A DNA stretch of 64,000 nt from an uncultured Clostridia bacterium. Lineage in GTDB: Bacteria > Bacillota > Clostridia > Peptostreptococcales > Anaerovoracaceae. A program made the position numbers and the translations under genes. Below the pieces are notes generated by a model, which saw only the letters and a program-made list of their open reading frames with translations, had not been told where the DNA came from and did no database searches. This document shows positions 1 to 7,447 of this stretch, one piece after another; position 1 is the stretch's first letter; every line of letters starts with the position of its first letter. The stretch lies in assembly GCA_934271235.1 (NCBI GenBank), contig CAKQQT010000006.1:71363-135362 (forward strand). The letters run 5' to 3'.

Positions 1-1
1 G

Positions 2-961
2 GTGATGAAGGACGGACTGATCGTGGAAGAAGGGCAGACAGAACAAATTTTTACCTGCCCGCAGCATGCCTATACGAAGAAGCTGCTTGGCTATGCAGCC
101 TACGGCAAAGGGACTTCGCATTATCACGGCTTGATCGGTGCCGCGGAACAAGGGCCGGCGTCGACAGAACCGGAGGTGCATGGCGCAGCAGTGCAGCAAG
201 ATACTGCGGCAGAGCCGGAGGTGGAGACGGGCTGTGCGGCGGCACAGCAAGATACTGCAGCCGAACGGAAGCATGCGCCGCAGCCAGCAGCCGAAGCTTC
301 CGATACGCTGCTTGCCGTCCGCGGACTTTCCAAGAGCTTTCCAATCGATAAGCACAGCCGGAAAAAGGTACTTGCCGATGTTGATCTGGAGATCCGCAGG
401 GGCGAGATCGTCGGTTTGATCGGGCCATCCGGTATCGGTAAGTCCACGCTGGCGCGCTGCATCATGGGGATCTGTGCGCCGGACAGTGGCGAAGTGATCG
501 TGCGGGAGGGGGTGCGCATGCAGATGATTTTTCAGGATTCTGCGGCAGCATGCAACCCGCATATGACGATCGAGGAGATCATTGCAGAGCCGCTGGTGCT
601 GCAGGCGAGACAGCAGCAGCGGGTCGGTGCGGAAGCGGTCGGCAAACTGAGCAAAGCAGCCCTGCGCGAGCGGGTACTTGCGGTGATGCAGCAGGTGGAG
701 CTTGCGCCGGAGCTTGCCGCGCGGCATCCATATGATGTTTCCGGCGGGCAGCGGCAGCGGGCCGCGATCGCACGGGCGCTGATGACCGAACCGGACCTCA
801 TCATCTGCGACGAACCGATCTCCTCGCTGGATGTCAGCCTGCAGGCCGAGATCATCCATTTACTCAAAAAGCTGCAGGAGGAACACGGACTCAGTCTGCT
901 CGTGATCTCACACGACCTGCCGATGGTGGAGCATATCAGCGATCGGATCGTGAAACTGTGA
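2..961 (+). CDS. Fused dipeptide/oligopeptide-type ABC transporter ATPase, 5' partial
   Basis: The gene runs off the left edge. The first ~30 residues (VEEGQTEQIF, HAYTKKLL) are the typical C-terminal end of a DppD/OppD-type ATPase. After a low-complexity linker (about residues 45-98) a second, DppF/OppF-type nucleotide-binding domain begins. It has Walker A GPSGIGKST (~141-149), signature VSGGQRQR (~246), Walker B LIICDEP (~266) and the H-loop ISHD. The product would be the energy-coupling subunit, two ATPase domains in one chain, of a peptide or nickel-type importer on the cytoplasmic face. The second domain stops a few residues after the H-loop and lacks the usual C-terminal oligopeptide-transporter extension. 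The linker contains an imperfect tandem duplication (roughly 167-212 and 213-263) encoding EPEV...QQDTA twice. The permease genes must lie outside the window. Substrate cannot be told. Confidence 0.9.
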   Translation: MMKDGLIVEEGQTEQIFTCPQHAYTKKLLGYAAYGKGTSHYHGLIGAAEQGPASTEPEVHGAAVQQDTAAEPEVETGCAAAQQDTAAERKHAPQPAAEASDTLLAVRGLSKSFPIDKHSRKKVLADVDLEIRRGEIVGLIGPSGIGKSTLARCIMGICAPDSGEVIVREGVRMQMIFQDSAAACNPHMTIEEIIAEPLVLQARQQQRVGAEAVGKLSKAALRERVLAVMQQVELAPELAARHPYDVSGGQRQRAAIARALMTEPDLIICDEPISSLDVSLQAEIIHLLKKLQEEHGLSLLVISHDLPMVEHISDRIVKL

Positions 962-978
962 TTATGGGCGCTGCAAAC

Positions 979-1269
979 ATTTCCGGATGTATAATGTACT
1001 GCTTTTCAGCGCTTTTTAGAAAATTTGTACGCGACAGGGATGTTCGGATAGATGGATTTTACAGATAAAGGAAAAGCCAACTATCGCGAAGAGGATTCTT
1101 TTGTCGAGCCGTGTCGAAAATGCTAGATATGTGTCGCCGCGCATGTGCAGAAAAGGTTTTTCGGTCCGGTTCGGCTTGTAAAAAACGCGAAAACCTGTGC
1201 AGAGGCTGTGCAGATTTTGCAAAATGGGCGCAAAAGCAGTACATTATTCATACTTAGAAAATTATGGAA
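979..1269. repeat. Dispersed repeat with terminal inverted repeats, copy 1
   Basis: ATAATGTACTGCTTTT at 991-1006 is matched by its exact reverse complement at 1232-1247, and the inverted match continues imperfectly for about 24 bases further inward. A diverged second copy lies at 49433-49742. The copies share the terminal repeats, the flanks TTTCCGGATG on the left and CATACTTAGAAAATTATGG on the right, and interior blocks such as GTGTCGCCG and a TTGTAAAAA-like run. Short reading frames inside are not convincing genes. A MITE-like non-autonomous element is the simplest reading; a repeated structured RNA is an alternative. No target-site duplication could be defined. Confidence 0.75.
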
Positions 1270-1615
1270 GGCCAAGAGCCACGCAAGAGTCTTTGCGGCA
1301 TTTACAGTCTTTACAGTCTTGCAGCTTTTCAGCGCCTCTGCACTTTTCGAGCTTGCACATTGCACGTTTCAGCAGGAGAGCATGAAAGGATTGCGAGGGG
1401 ACAGAACCCGAGGCCATAAATCAAAAGAATCAAAAATCGAAAAGAACCGCATTGCTGCGGCTCTTTCCGAGAAAGTGTGTGTGTATTCAATAAAAGAAGG
1501 AAAGTTTGCTAATTGATTTACCATCAATCCCTTTTGACATTCTTATCTTAACATTCGAATGTGAAGAAAGGGTGACGATCATAAGAACTTTCTATACAAA
1601 TTCTATGGGTCTATT
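1270..1615. other. Gene-free stretch between the repeat and the DUF4430 gene
   Basis: No convincing gene is seen. The stretch holds a short direct repeat (TTTACAGTC twice near 1298-1318) and one hairpin that suits the end of the minus-strand operon coming from the right. A reading frame at 1145-1516 crosses the repeat boundary and has no ribosome-binding site, so it is not called. Confidence 0.5.
1432..1466 (-). terminator. Probable intrinsic terminator of the minus-strand DUF4430 operon
   Basis: Hairpin AAAGAaCCGCA / TGCGGcTCTTT (1441-1466) with one mismatch. Read on the minus strand it is followed by TTTTCGATTTTT. It lies about 150 bases beyond the DUF4430 stop codon. Confidence 0.5.
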
Positions 1616-2059
1616 CTACCATTGATAAGTTGAAAAGTCAATAAAACTCCAAACAATTTTATCGCCTTCTTCAATGGTAATTTCTCCCGCGCCGACATCC
1701 GGAAGTTCCCCGTTAACGGTGAAGATCCAGCCGGTCGTATCAGAATAATCGCCCTGCGCGAATCCGTTGATCTCCGTGACGTAGCTGTCGTTCTTTTCGA
1801 TGGTGATGCTCATATCGTGGGACATACAGTAAAGCTCTGTCGCTTCCAGCACTGTCGAGCCTTCCTCGGCAATGAACGGATCTTCCTCAATAGCCGTGAA
1901 ACCCTCAACATCCGGATTTTCCGTACCTTCCGTCAAAGAAAAAGTCAGGTTGGTCGGATTGACGACCGGATCCGGAGAATCTGCAGCGTCCTGCGTTGAG
2001 CAGGCTGCAAGGGTAAACAATAAAGTCAACATTAAAAGGATCGTAAAAAATCTTTTCAT
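1616..2059 (-). CDS. DUF4430 domain lipoprotein
   Basis: A 147-residue exported lipoprotein. The N-terminus is a short basic start, a hydrophobic stretch and lipobox LAAC with the lipidated cysteine at residue 20, so the protein should be anchored on the outer face of the cytoplasmic membrane. The remainder matches the DUF4430 pattern (transcobalamin-like C-terminal fold): GWIFTVNGELPDVGAGE followed by a GDKIVWSF segment. The ligand is unknown. Members of this family are often surface proteins of gut Firmicutes. The start is preceded by GGGAGG on the minus strand. The gene follows the amidohydrolase-like gene by only 24 bases, so the two are probably co-transcribed. Confidence 0.8.
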   Translation of the reverse strand: MKRFFTILLMLTLLFTLAACSTQDAADSPDPVVNPTNLTFSLTEGTENPDVEGFTAIEEDPFIAEEGSTVLEATELYCMSHDMSITIEKNDSYVTEINGFAQGDYSDTTGWIFTVNGELPDVGAGEITIEEGDKIVWSFIDFSTYQW

Positions 2060-2083
2060 AATTCACCTCCCAAAAGATCATTG

Positions 2084-3535
2084 TTAAAGCTGCTGCGCGG
2101 ACATGATCCGATACAGATCCATGTCTGCCTCTGCCTGTGCGTCATAAACAATACTGCCGCCCAAGACCGTCATGCAAGCATGCTGCTTCGCGAAGCTCTG
2201 CAGCGTGCCGTCCAGTGGGTTTTCCTCGAAGATCGCAAAGTCTGCAAGATAACTGTCTTTGATCTTTCCGAGCTTTTCGCCCATACCTAAGATCTCCGCG
2301 GCGCCGACGGTCAGCTGCTCGATCGCCTCCTGAACGGAAGCTGCAGCCGGATCGATGCCGGTCTTGGAGAACAGATCGGTTTCGTAGGTCCGAATGACCG
2401 AATCGCGGTATAAAAGATCCTGAAGATCCGACTCATCCACAGCGGCATCCGAAGCGAGAATGACCTCGTTCTGATAGCCCTTGCTGCGCAGATTTTCCGC
2501 CGCGAGATAAGCCATGTGCAGATCTTCCGCGGACAAGGCCTCGATAAAGATGCTGAAGCCTTTGTCGGAAACCTCTTCGGTGATGGCGTTCAGTGCGTCC
2601 TGTGTGAACGGGATCGGATTCTGCGCGTTTTCCAGATACAGGTACAACATTTCCGCGTTGATCATATCGCCGATCTCCAGACAGTTTGTCCGGCGGCCCA
2701 TCAGTTTATGTACGATCATGCGCGGCTGCAGCGGGCGGTTGACCAGGTAGGAGCCGAAAAAGCGCTGGCGCATCTCGCCCTCGTTATATAAACCGAGGAT
2801 GGAGTCCTCATATAAAGTTTCAAAGTAGTCCGGCGCGGCCAGATCCAGTACGGATGTAAAGCCTTTGTCCGCGAGCGCTTCGATCTCAAATTTGACGAGG
2901 TCCTCGATCTCGTCGAAGTCAAACGGGATCAGGAGATTCAGCACGTAAGCGACCGTAATGGTCTCGACCACTTCATCTTCGGCAGTCTGGGCGATGATCG
3001 CGTCCGCGGCCATGTTGGTCCAGCACTGCACGCCGTTCTGACATAAAAGGAGCACCGGCTTGTCTTCGCAGGCCCGGCTCAGGAGTTTGGACGAATAAGG
3101 AAAATCCGCAAGTTCGAGATCTTCGGCGTCTGCGCCTGCGTTTGGCTCCTGCGGTTTCAGATCGTCCCGATAACCGTAGCCGAAAAGGATCTCCTGGTCT
3201 TCATGTTCCTCGGCCCATGCGGAGACGGCGGACAAGATCTCTTCTGCGGACCGGCAGTCGGAGAGATCCAGATACTGATCCTGAAAAACTTTGAGCACCG
3301 GACTTCTGTGCGCGTCGATAAATCCCGGGAACATAAATTTTCCTTCGAGATCTACAAGCTGCGTTGCCTTGCCCGTGATGTTCTCCATCTCCGAAAAATT
3401 ACCGACGCCGATGATCGTTTCTCCTTTTACGGCAGCCGCGTCTGCCCATGGAAGATCCGGATCCTGCGTAAAAATGTGACCGTTGTAAAAAATGATGTCT
3501 GCTGATTCTGTTTTTTTGAAAAAGCCAAAAGCCAT
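2084..3535 (-). CDS. Amidohydrolase-3 (YtcJ-like) family protein, probable pseudoenzyme
   Basis: A 483-residue protein with the overall order of the YtcJ/amidohydrolase-3 family: N-terminal beta segment (DIIFYNGHIFTQD), the FPGFIDAH entry strand near residue 70, KGFTSVLDLA in the middle, and a C-terminal composite beta-sandwich end (YLADFAIFEENPLDG). Signature metal-binding positions look lost. The HxH motif reads AHRS, the GHxxWxN-type motif reads GVQCWTN, and the HAIGD-type strand reads EALSAED. Established family members need these ligands, so hydrolysis seems unlikely, and a binding or regulatory role is inferred. The reading frame itself is intact, with GGAGGT upstream of the start, so it is not an ordinary decaying pseudogene. 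It leads a two-gene operon with the DUF4430 lipoprotein. Confidence 0.75.
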   Translation of the reverse strand: MAFGFFKKTESADIIFYNGHIFTQDPDLPWADAAAVKGETIIGVGNFSEMENITGKATQLVDLEGKFMFPGFIDAHRSPVLKVFQDQYLDLSDCRSAEEILSAVSAWAEEHEDQEILFGYGYRDDLKPQEPNAGADAEDLELADFPYSSKLLSRACEDKPVLLLCQNGVQCWTNMAADAIIAQTAEDEVVETITVAYVLNLLIPFDFDEIEDLVKFEIEALADKGFTSVLDLAAPDYFETLYEDSILGLYNEGEMRQRFFGSYLVNRPLQPRMIVHKLMGRRTNCLEIGDMINAEMLYLYLENAQNPIPFTQDALNAITEEVSDKGFSIFIEALSAEDLHMAYLAAENLRSKGYQNEVILASDAAVDESDLQDLLYRDSVIRTYETDLFSKTGIDPAAASVQEAIEQLTVGAAEILGMGEKLGKIKDSYLADFAIFEENPLDGTLQSFAKQHACMTVLGGSIVYDAQAEADMDLYRIMSAQQL

Positions 3536-3718
3536 AGACTACCTCCGCCAAAATATTCTTAAAAATATTGTACCATATTTTTTATACATATGATATACTT
3601 AATTGTACATTTTCATGCGGGCGGGCCAAAAGATCCGCCTGCGAAACAAAACCTGTGCCGAAAAGGTTTAATCATGGCAAGGAACGGATCCGGCAAGAGG
3701 ATGCAAAGGAGAAGAACG

Positions 3719-4909
3719 ATGACAAGAAGAATCGGTACGGTGTCCCGCGGCCTGCGTGCACCGATCATCAAAGAGGGCGATGACCTCAGAAAAATCGTAG
3801 TCGATACCTTTATGGACTGCGTAGAGAACGGCGAATTTGAAATCGGAAACAAGGACGTTCTGGCGATCACGGAGTCCATTCTGGCGCGCGCGCAGAAAAA
3901 TTATGCGACGACGGGACAGCTCGCGCAGGATGTCAAGGCAAAGCTCGGCGGCGAGACGATCGGCGTAGTCTTCCCGATCCTCAGCAGAAACCGTTTCGCG
4001 ATCTGCCTGCGCGGTATCGCGAAGGGCGCGAAGAAGGTCGTGCTGATGCTCAGCTATCCGAGCGATGAAGTGGGCAACCACCTGCTGGACCTTGATCTGC
4101 TGGACGAAAAGGGGATCGACCCTTACAAGGATGTTTTGACACAGGCGGAATTTGAAGATCTTTTCGGCAAGTCCAAGCATACGTTTACGGATGTGGACTA
4201 TGTCAACTACTATAAAGGCCTGATCGAAGAGGAAGGCGCGGAAGCGGAGATCATCTTCGCCAACAACCCTCGCAAGATCGTGGACTATACGGACAAAGTG
4301 ATCTGCGCGGATATCCATACCAGAGCGCGCACCAAACGTCTGATCAAAGAGGCGGGCGGCAAAGTGGTCCTGGGTATGGACGACCTGCTGACAGCTCCGG
4401 TAGACGGCTCCGGCTACAATCCGGACTACGGCATTCTGGGTTCCAACAAGGCGACCGAGGGCACGATCAAGCTGTTCCCGATCCACTGCCAGGAATTCGT
4501 GGACGGCGTACAGGCAGACATTCAGGCGCGCACCGGCAAGATCGTGGAAGTCATGGTCTACGGCGACGGCGCGTTCAAGGACCCGGTCGGCAAGATCTGG
4601 GAACTCGCGGACCCGGTGGTATCCCCGGGATTCACAGCGGGACTTGTGGGACAGCCGAACGAGCTGAAGCTCAAGTATCTGGCTGACAATGATTTCGGCG
4701 ATCTCCGCGGCGACGAACTCAAGGCTGCGATCGAGCAGGCGATCCGCGAAAAAGATGACAATCTGGTGGGCCAGATGGCAACCGAGGGCACGACGCCGAG
4801 ACGTCTGACCGACCTGCTCGGCTCCCTGTGCGACCTGACCTCCGGCTCCGGAGATAAGGGAACCCCGTTCATTTACATTCAGGGTTACTTTGACAACTAC
4901 ACAGACTAA
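3719..4909 (+). CDS. Coenzyme F420-0:L-glutamate ligase-like protein
   Basis: A 396-residue protein resembling the CofE/FbiB-type F420-0:gamma-glutamyl ligase family as it occurs in many Clostridia. Visible family-like segments are GLRAPIIKEGDDL near the start, ESILARAQ, VFPILSRNRFA, LGMDDL, and a C-terminal VMVYGDGAFKDP and SGDKGTPF. True CofE adds glutamate to F420-0 using GTP. No other F420 gene lies nearby, and most Clostridia do not make F420, so a different acceptor is likely (inference). I chose ATG 3719 because AAAGGAG lies just upstream; in-frame ATGs at 3674 and 3590 would lengthen the protein. It appears monocistronic, with a terminator right after the stop. A long antisense frame here is a shadow. 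Confidence 0.8.
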   Translation: MTRRIGTVSRGLRAPIIKEGDDLRKIVVDTFMDCVENGEFEIGNKDVLAITESILARAQKNYATTGQLAQDVKAKLGGETIGVVFPILSRNRFAICLRGIAKGAKKVVLMLSYPSDEVGNHLLDLDLLDEKGIDPYKDVLTQAEFEDLFGKSKHTFTDVDYVNYYKGLIEEEGAEAEIIFANNPRKIVDYTDKVICADIHTRARTKRLIKEAGGKVVLGMDDLLTAPVDGSGYNPDYGILGSNKATEGTIKLFPIHCQEFVDGVQADIQARTGKIVEVMVYGDGAFKDPVGKIWELADPVVSPGFTAGLVGQPNELKLKYLADNDFGDLRGDELKAAIEQAIREKDDNLVGQMATEGTTPRRLTDLLGSLCDLTSGSGDKGTPFIYIQGYFDNYTD

Positions 4910-4918
4910 GAATGATAC

Positions 4919-4946
4919 GAGAGCGTCCGCATGCGGGCGCTCTTTT
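4919..4946 (+). terminator. Intrinsic terminator
   Basis: GAGCGtCCGC (4921-4930) pairs with GCGGgCGCTC (4933-4942) and is followed by TTTT. It ends the F420-ligase-like transcript. Confidence 0.85.
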
Positions 4947-5007
4947 GTGATAGGCCGAGACATGCAGAGAGCTGCGGAAGGTGGTGCGTGTTACGATAAT
5001 AAAATAC

Positions 5008-5036
5008 TTGGCGACAAGAGAAAATTCTGGTATCCT
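5008..5036 (+). promoter_or_regulatory. Putative promoter for the sigma-factor operon
   Basis: TTGGCG at 5008-5013, 17-base spacer, TATCCT at 5031-5036. A housekeeping-like match; an extra autoregulatory promoter cannot be excluded. Confidence 0.4.
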
Positions 5037-5074
5037 ATTTTTAATACAGGATTTGGGGCAGGGGGCAAGTGATC

Positions 5075-5665
5075 ATGCTGCAATTTTATTTACAGCTACT
5101 CGATACAGAAGAAGAACAGCAGGATTTTACACTGCTGTACGAGACCTATCGCAAATTGATGCACTGGGTCGCCAAAGGGATCTTACGCGATGAAGGCTTA
5201 GCAGAAGACGCGGTACAGGAAGCCTTTTTGCGTATCGCTAAAAATTTTTATAAAATAAAAGAAATCTTATGTCCAGAAACACGAAATTTCGTGGTTATTA
5301 TAGTTAGGAATGCAGCATTGGCCATGCAGCAGAAGCAGGCGCGCGATGCGGAGCACTGCGTTTACGACGCGGCGCAGGATGAAACACAGCACGCCACGGA
5401 GGACGAACTGCGTACGATCTTGGAGCAGCTTTCCTGCGGGTTTGACGAGACAGCGGACAGTTTGCTTGCCAAAGAGCTGCGGCTTGCGGTGATCGGACTG
5501 CCCGATAAGCTGCGAGAGGTGCTGTTTCTTTATGGTTATCTCGGATATCATATGAAGGAGATCGCCGCACTGCTTGCCATCAGCGAGGACGCGGCTTACA
5601 AACGGCTGCAGCGTGCCAGAAACATGCTGGCGCAGATATGGGACAGAGAGGGGGAGCGGTCGTGA
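5075..5665 (+). CDS. Sigma-70 family (ECF-like) RNA polymerase sigma factor
   Basis: A 196-residue two-domain sigma factor. Region 2 lies around residues 20-70 (LYETYRKLMHWVAK, AEDAVQEAFLRIAKN). Region 4 is at the C-terminal end (LREVLFLYGYLGYHMKEIA followed by ISEDAAYKRLQRARN), the helix-turn-helix that reads the -35 element. The segment LCPETRNFVVIIVRNAA matches the group found in Clostridia next to DUF4367 proteins. ATG 5075 is chosen over GTG 5069 because of its 9-base spacing from CAGGGGG. The stop overlaps the GTG start of the next gene (GTGA), indicating translational coupling with a membrane partner that is probably its antagonist. The gene contains a perfect 14-base palindrome, CACGAAATTTCGTG, at 5280-5293. 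Confidence 0.9.
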   Translation: MLQFYLQLLDTEEEQQDFTLLYETYRKLMHWVAKGILRDEGLAEDAVQEAFLRIAKNFYKIKEILCPETRNFVVIIVRNAALAMQQKQARDAEHCVYDAAQDETQHATEDELRTILEQLSCGFDETADSLLAKELRLAVIGLPDKLREVLFLYGYLGYHMKEIAALLAISEDAAYKRLQRARNMLAQIWDREGERS

Positions 5666-6351
5666 CGGAATTACAATTTCGCAAACTTCTGCAAGAAGCT
5701 ATGGATGATGCCTATCGTTGGGTTCCGGATCCGGAGGACTTGAACTACGACTACACGTTTTCGCCGGAGTTTGATGTAAAAATGGAGCGGATGCTGCGCG
5801 AGAACGGTATTGATATCAAGTTAAAACCGGTTTCCGCAAGACGCGCAAATTTCGGACGGCACACCTTCCGCAGGGCGGCGATCGCCATTCTGGCGGCGGT
5901 CTTAATATTGGCTCTGGCAGCCTGCACGATCTACTTCTTGCGGGTCAACTGGAATGAAACACCAAACGATGCACAAGGCACCTTGGATGTTACCTTCGAT
6001 ATCGATGATCCGCAGGACATGCGCGGTGAATTTGAGCCGAAGCGCCCACAGACACCAGATGGATTCACGGTTGTGGAAGAAGTGGAGTATCCATTTTCCG
6101 TCCAAATAAAGTACCAAAGAGTAGAACAACAGATTATTTACGATCAGACGGGAGGTATAGATACGATGAGGCTTAGTATAGATAGCGAAAACAATGATTT
6201 ACAAGAGATTGTGATAAACGGTCATAAAGGATATATTTCGCAAAAAGAAAAAAATTCGCATTTAGTATGGGCAGACGGTATTTCGTGCTTTGAATTAATT
6301 GGAAACGTCGACAAAGATACGTTGGTAAAAATTGCGGAGACAGTAGGATAG
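5662..6351 (+). CDS. DUF4367-type membrane protein, probable anti-sigma partner
   Basis: A 229-residue protein starting at GTG 5662, with GGGGGAG upstream, overlapping the sigma-factor stop by four bases. It has a cytoplasmic N-terminal half of about 71 residues, one transmembrane helix at about 72-93 (AAIAILAAVLILALAACTIYFL minus its ends), and an extracytoplasmic domain with the DUF4367 pattern (DGFTVVEEVEYPFSVQIKYQR, INGHKGYI, LVWADG). Proteins of this layout encoded directly after ECF-like sigma factors generally act as membrane-bound regulators of the sigma factor. That role here is inferred from position. From about 6100 onward the codons become distinctly more AT-rich than at the start of the gene. 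Confidence 0.75.
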   Translation: MTELQFRKLLQEAMDDAYRWVPDPEDLNYDYTFSPEFDVKMERMLRENGIDIKLKPVSARRANFGRHTFRRAAIAILAAVLILALAACTIYFLRVNWNETPNDAQGTLDVTFDIDDPQDMRGEFEPKRPQTPDGFTVVEEVEYPFSVQIKYQRVEQQIIYDQTGGIDTMRLSIDSENNDLQEIVINGHKGYISQKEKNSHLVWADGISCFELIGNVDKDTLVKIAETVG

Positions 6352-6374
6352 ATTCAAAAAAATTTGAAAAAATA

Positions 6375-6442
6375 GAAATTTTATGTCCAAAATTCACGAC
6401 TCGGACGGTTATTATAGTTAGAAGGGAAAAACTTCTAACTAT
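6375..6442 (+). other. Sigma-gene-like fragment followed by an inverted repeat
   Basis: Bases 6375-6424 align without gaps to 5261-5310 inside the sigma gene (34 of 50 identical by eye, including GTTATTATAGTTAG). Translated in frame they give EILCP...VIIVRR, like the sigma protein's EILCP...VVIIVRN. It looks like a remnant of a second sigma gene. Directly overlapping is an 11-base perfect inverted repeat, ATAGTTAGAAG (6414-6424) / CTTCTAACTAT (6432-6442), which could be a weak terminator or an operator. Confidence 0.5.
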
Positions 6443-6469
6443 TTATACGCGAAGGGAGGTGAATTTGAA

Positions 6470-6871
6470 ATGAAAAAAAGAATTGCATTGTTTCTTACGG
6501 TTTGCGTAATTTCGCTTGCTTTTACTGTTCCGGCAGCGGCAATTGAGATAGCTCCTATGGCTAATAATTATACGTCCGCAAAAGCGAGTTTAACAATCGT
6601 AAAGGGTGAGGCAACTGCCATAGGAAAGCTATATGGATTTGATGGGATAACGACGAAAGCAACGGTGCATTTGTATCTCCAACAATACCGTAACGGCGAG
6701 TGGTCGGATTATGATGATTGGTTGGAATCAAATGCCGGATATGACTGTGTCGTAGTGAAAACGGTATCGGTACCAAAGGGCTATAAGTACCGCGCGAAGG
6801 CATCTTGTTATGCCTACGCCGGAAGCAAAAGCGAACATGTTACAAAATATAGCGCTGAAGTGGAGTATTGA
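6470..6871 (+). CDS. Small secreted protein, DUF6147-like
   Basis: A 133-residue protein with a clear Sec signal peptide (basic MKKR, hydrophobic core, probable cleavage after PAAA near residue 24). The mature part is a short beta-rich domain with the pattern TSAKASLTIVKGEATAIGKL, TKATVHLYLQQYRNGEW, KGYKYRAKASCYAYAG and KYSAEVEY, which resembles the DUF6147 family of small exported Firmicutes proteins; assignment is from memory of the pattern. Function is unknown. AAGGGAGGTGAA gives a strong ribosome-binding site. It lies 118 bases after the sigma/DUF4367 pair and only 21 bases before the next secreted protein, so it may belong to the regulon of that sigma factor (inference). Confidence 0.75.
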   Translation: MKKRIALFLTVCVISLAFTVPAAAIEIAPMANNYTSAKASLTIVKGEATAIGKLYGFDGITTKATVHLYLQQYRNGEWSDYDDWLESNAGYDCVVVKTVSVPKGYKYRAKASCYAYAGSKSEHVTKYSAEVEY

Positions 6872-6892
6872 TTAAAGAAAGAGAGAACGAAA

Positions 6893-7447
6893 ATGATGAA
6901 AAATAGGAACGTACGTGGAATAATCAGTATGGTACTTATCGTGATGTTAGTATTGTCGACAACAGCAGTTGCTTTTGCGGCAACCCCAGACAATCAGAGG
7001 GAAAACAAAGGTTACATAAGTGAAGCTGAAATACAAAAGGAAATCAAAGCAAAACAGCAAGACGTTATGGACAGCGTGTATGAACAATTAAAAGAGCAAG
7101 GCAGACTGGATTTCTTAGAGGACTACAAAGAGATTTTATTGCCAGAGATTGAATATAGCGTTAGGTATAAGTATTATGGGGATCAAGAGATTGCAACACA
7201 ATCAGCGCATATTTTAAAATATAATTATCCGTACGGAGGGACTGTTGCAAACACTACAGTTTCCGGAAAAAATGCGCTATGCACATATTTGGATTTCGAT
7301 GACTCATATTATTATATTCTAAAGAAGCAGTCGTCATATTATGTGTCCTCTATGTGTAGAGGCAATTGTAGGTTCTCTGCCACACGTGGGAACGGCCTTT
7401 ACTATATTGTTCACGCTTCAAACAATTACAAATGGGACAACCTGTAA
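6893..7447 (+). CDS. Secreted protein of unknown family, apparently truncated by a frameshift
   Basis: A 184-residue reading frame with a Sec signal peptide (MMKNRNVRG, hydrophobic core, cleavage near AFAA at about 29), a charged helical stretch (EAEIQKEIKAKQQDVMDS), and a Tyr/Ser-rich beta-type second half (YYYILKKQSSYYVSSMCRG). I do not recognise the family. The frame ends abruptly at YKWDNL. If one base is dropped around the GGG near 7434, translation continues for another 60 or so sensible residues to 7634, giving about 246 residues. The gene is therefore probably frameshifted, or the reference has a one-base error. It follows the DUF6147-like gene by 21 bases and is AT-richer than the surrounding chromosome. 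Confidence 0.65.
   Translation: MMKNRNVRGIISMVLIVMLVLSTTAVAFAATPDNQRENKGYISEAEIQKEIKAKQQDVMDSVYEQLKEQGRLDFLEDYKEILLPEIEYSVRYKYYGDQEIATQSAHILKYNYPYGGTVANTTVSGKNALCTYLDFDDSYYYILKKQSSYYVSSMCRGNCRFSATRGNGLYYIVHASNNYKWDNL

Noticed and set aside
1145-1516. Small plus-strand frame crossing the end of the repeat
   Set aside because: It starts inside the repeat element, continues into unrelated sequence and lacks a ribosome-binding site. The corresponding frame in copy 2 is different.
3668-4963. 431-residue minus-strand open frame
   Set aside because: Lies antisense to the F420-ligase-like gene, is rich in Arg/His/Asp/Val as expected from antisense of GC-biased codons, and has no ribosome-binding site or recognisable domain.
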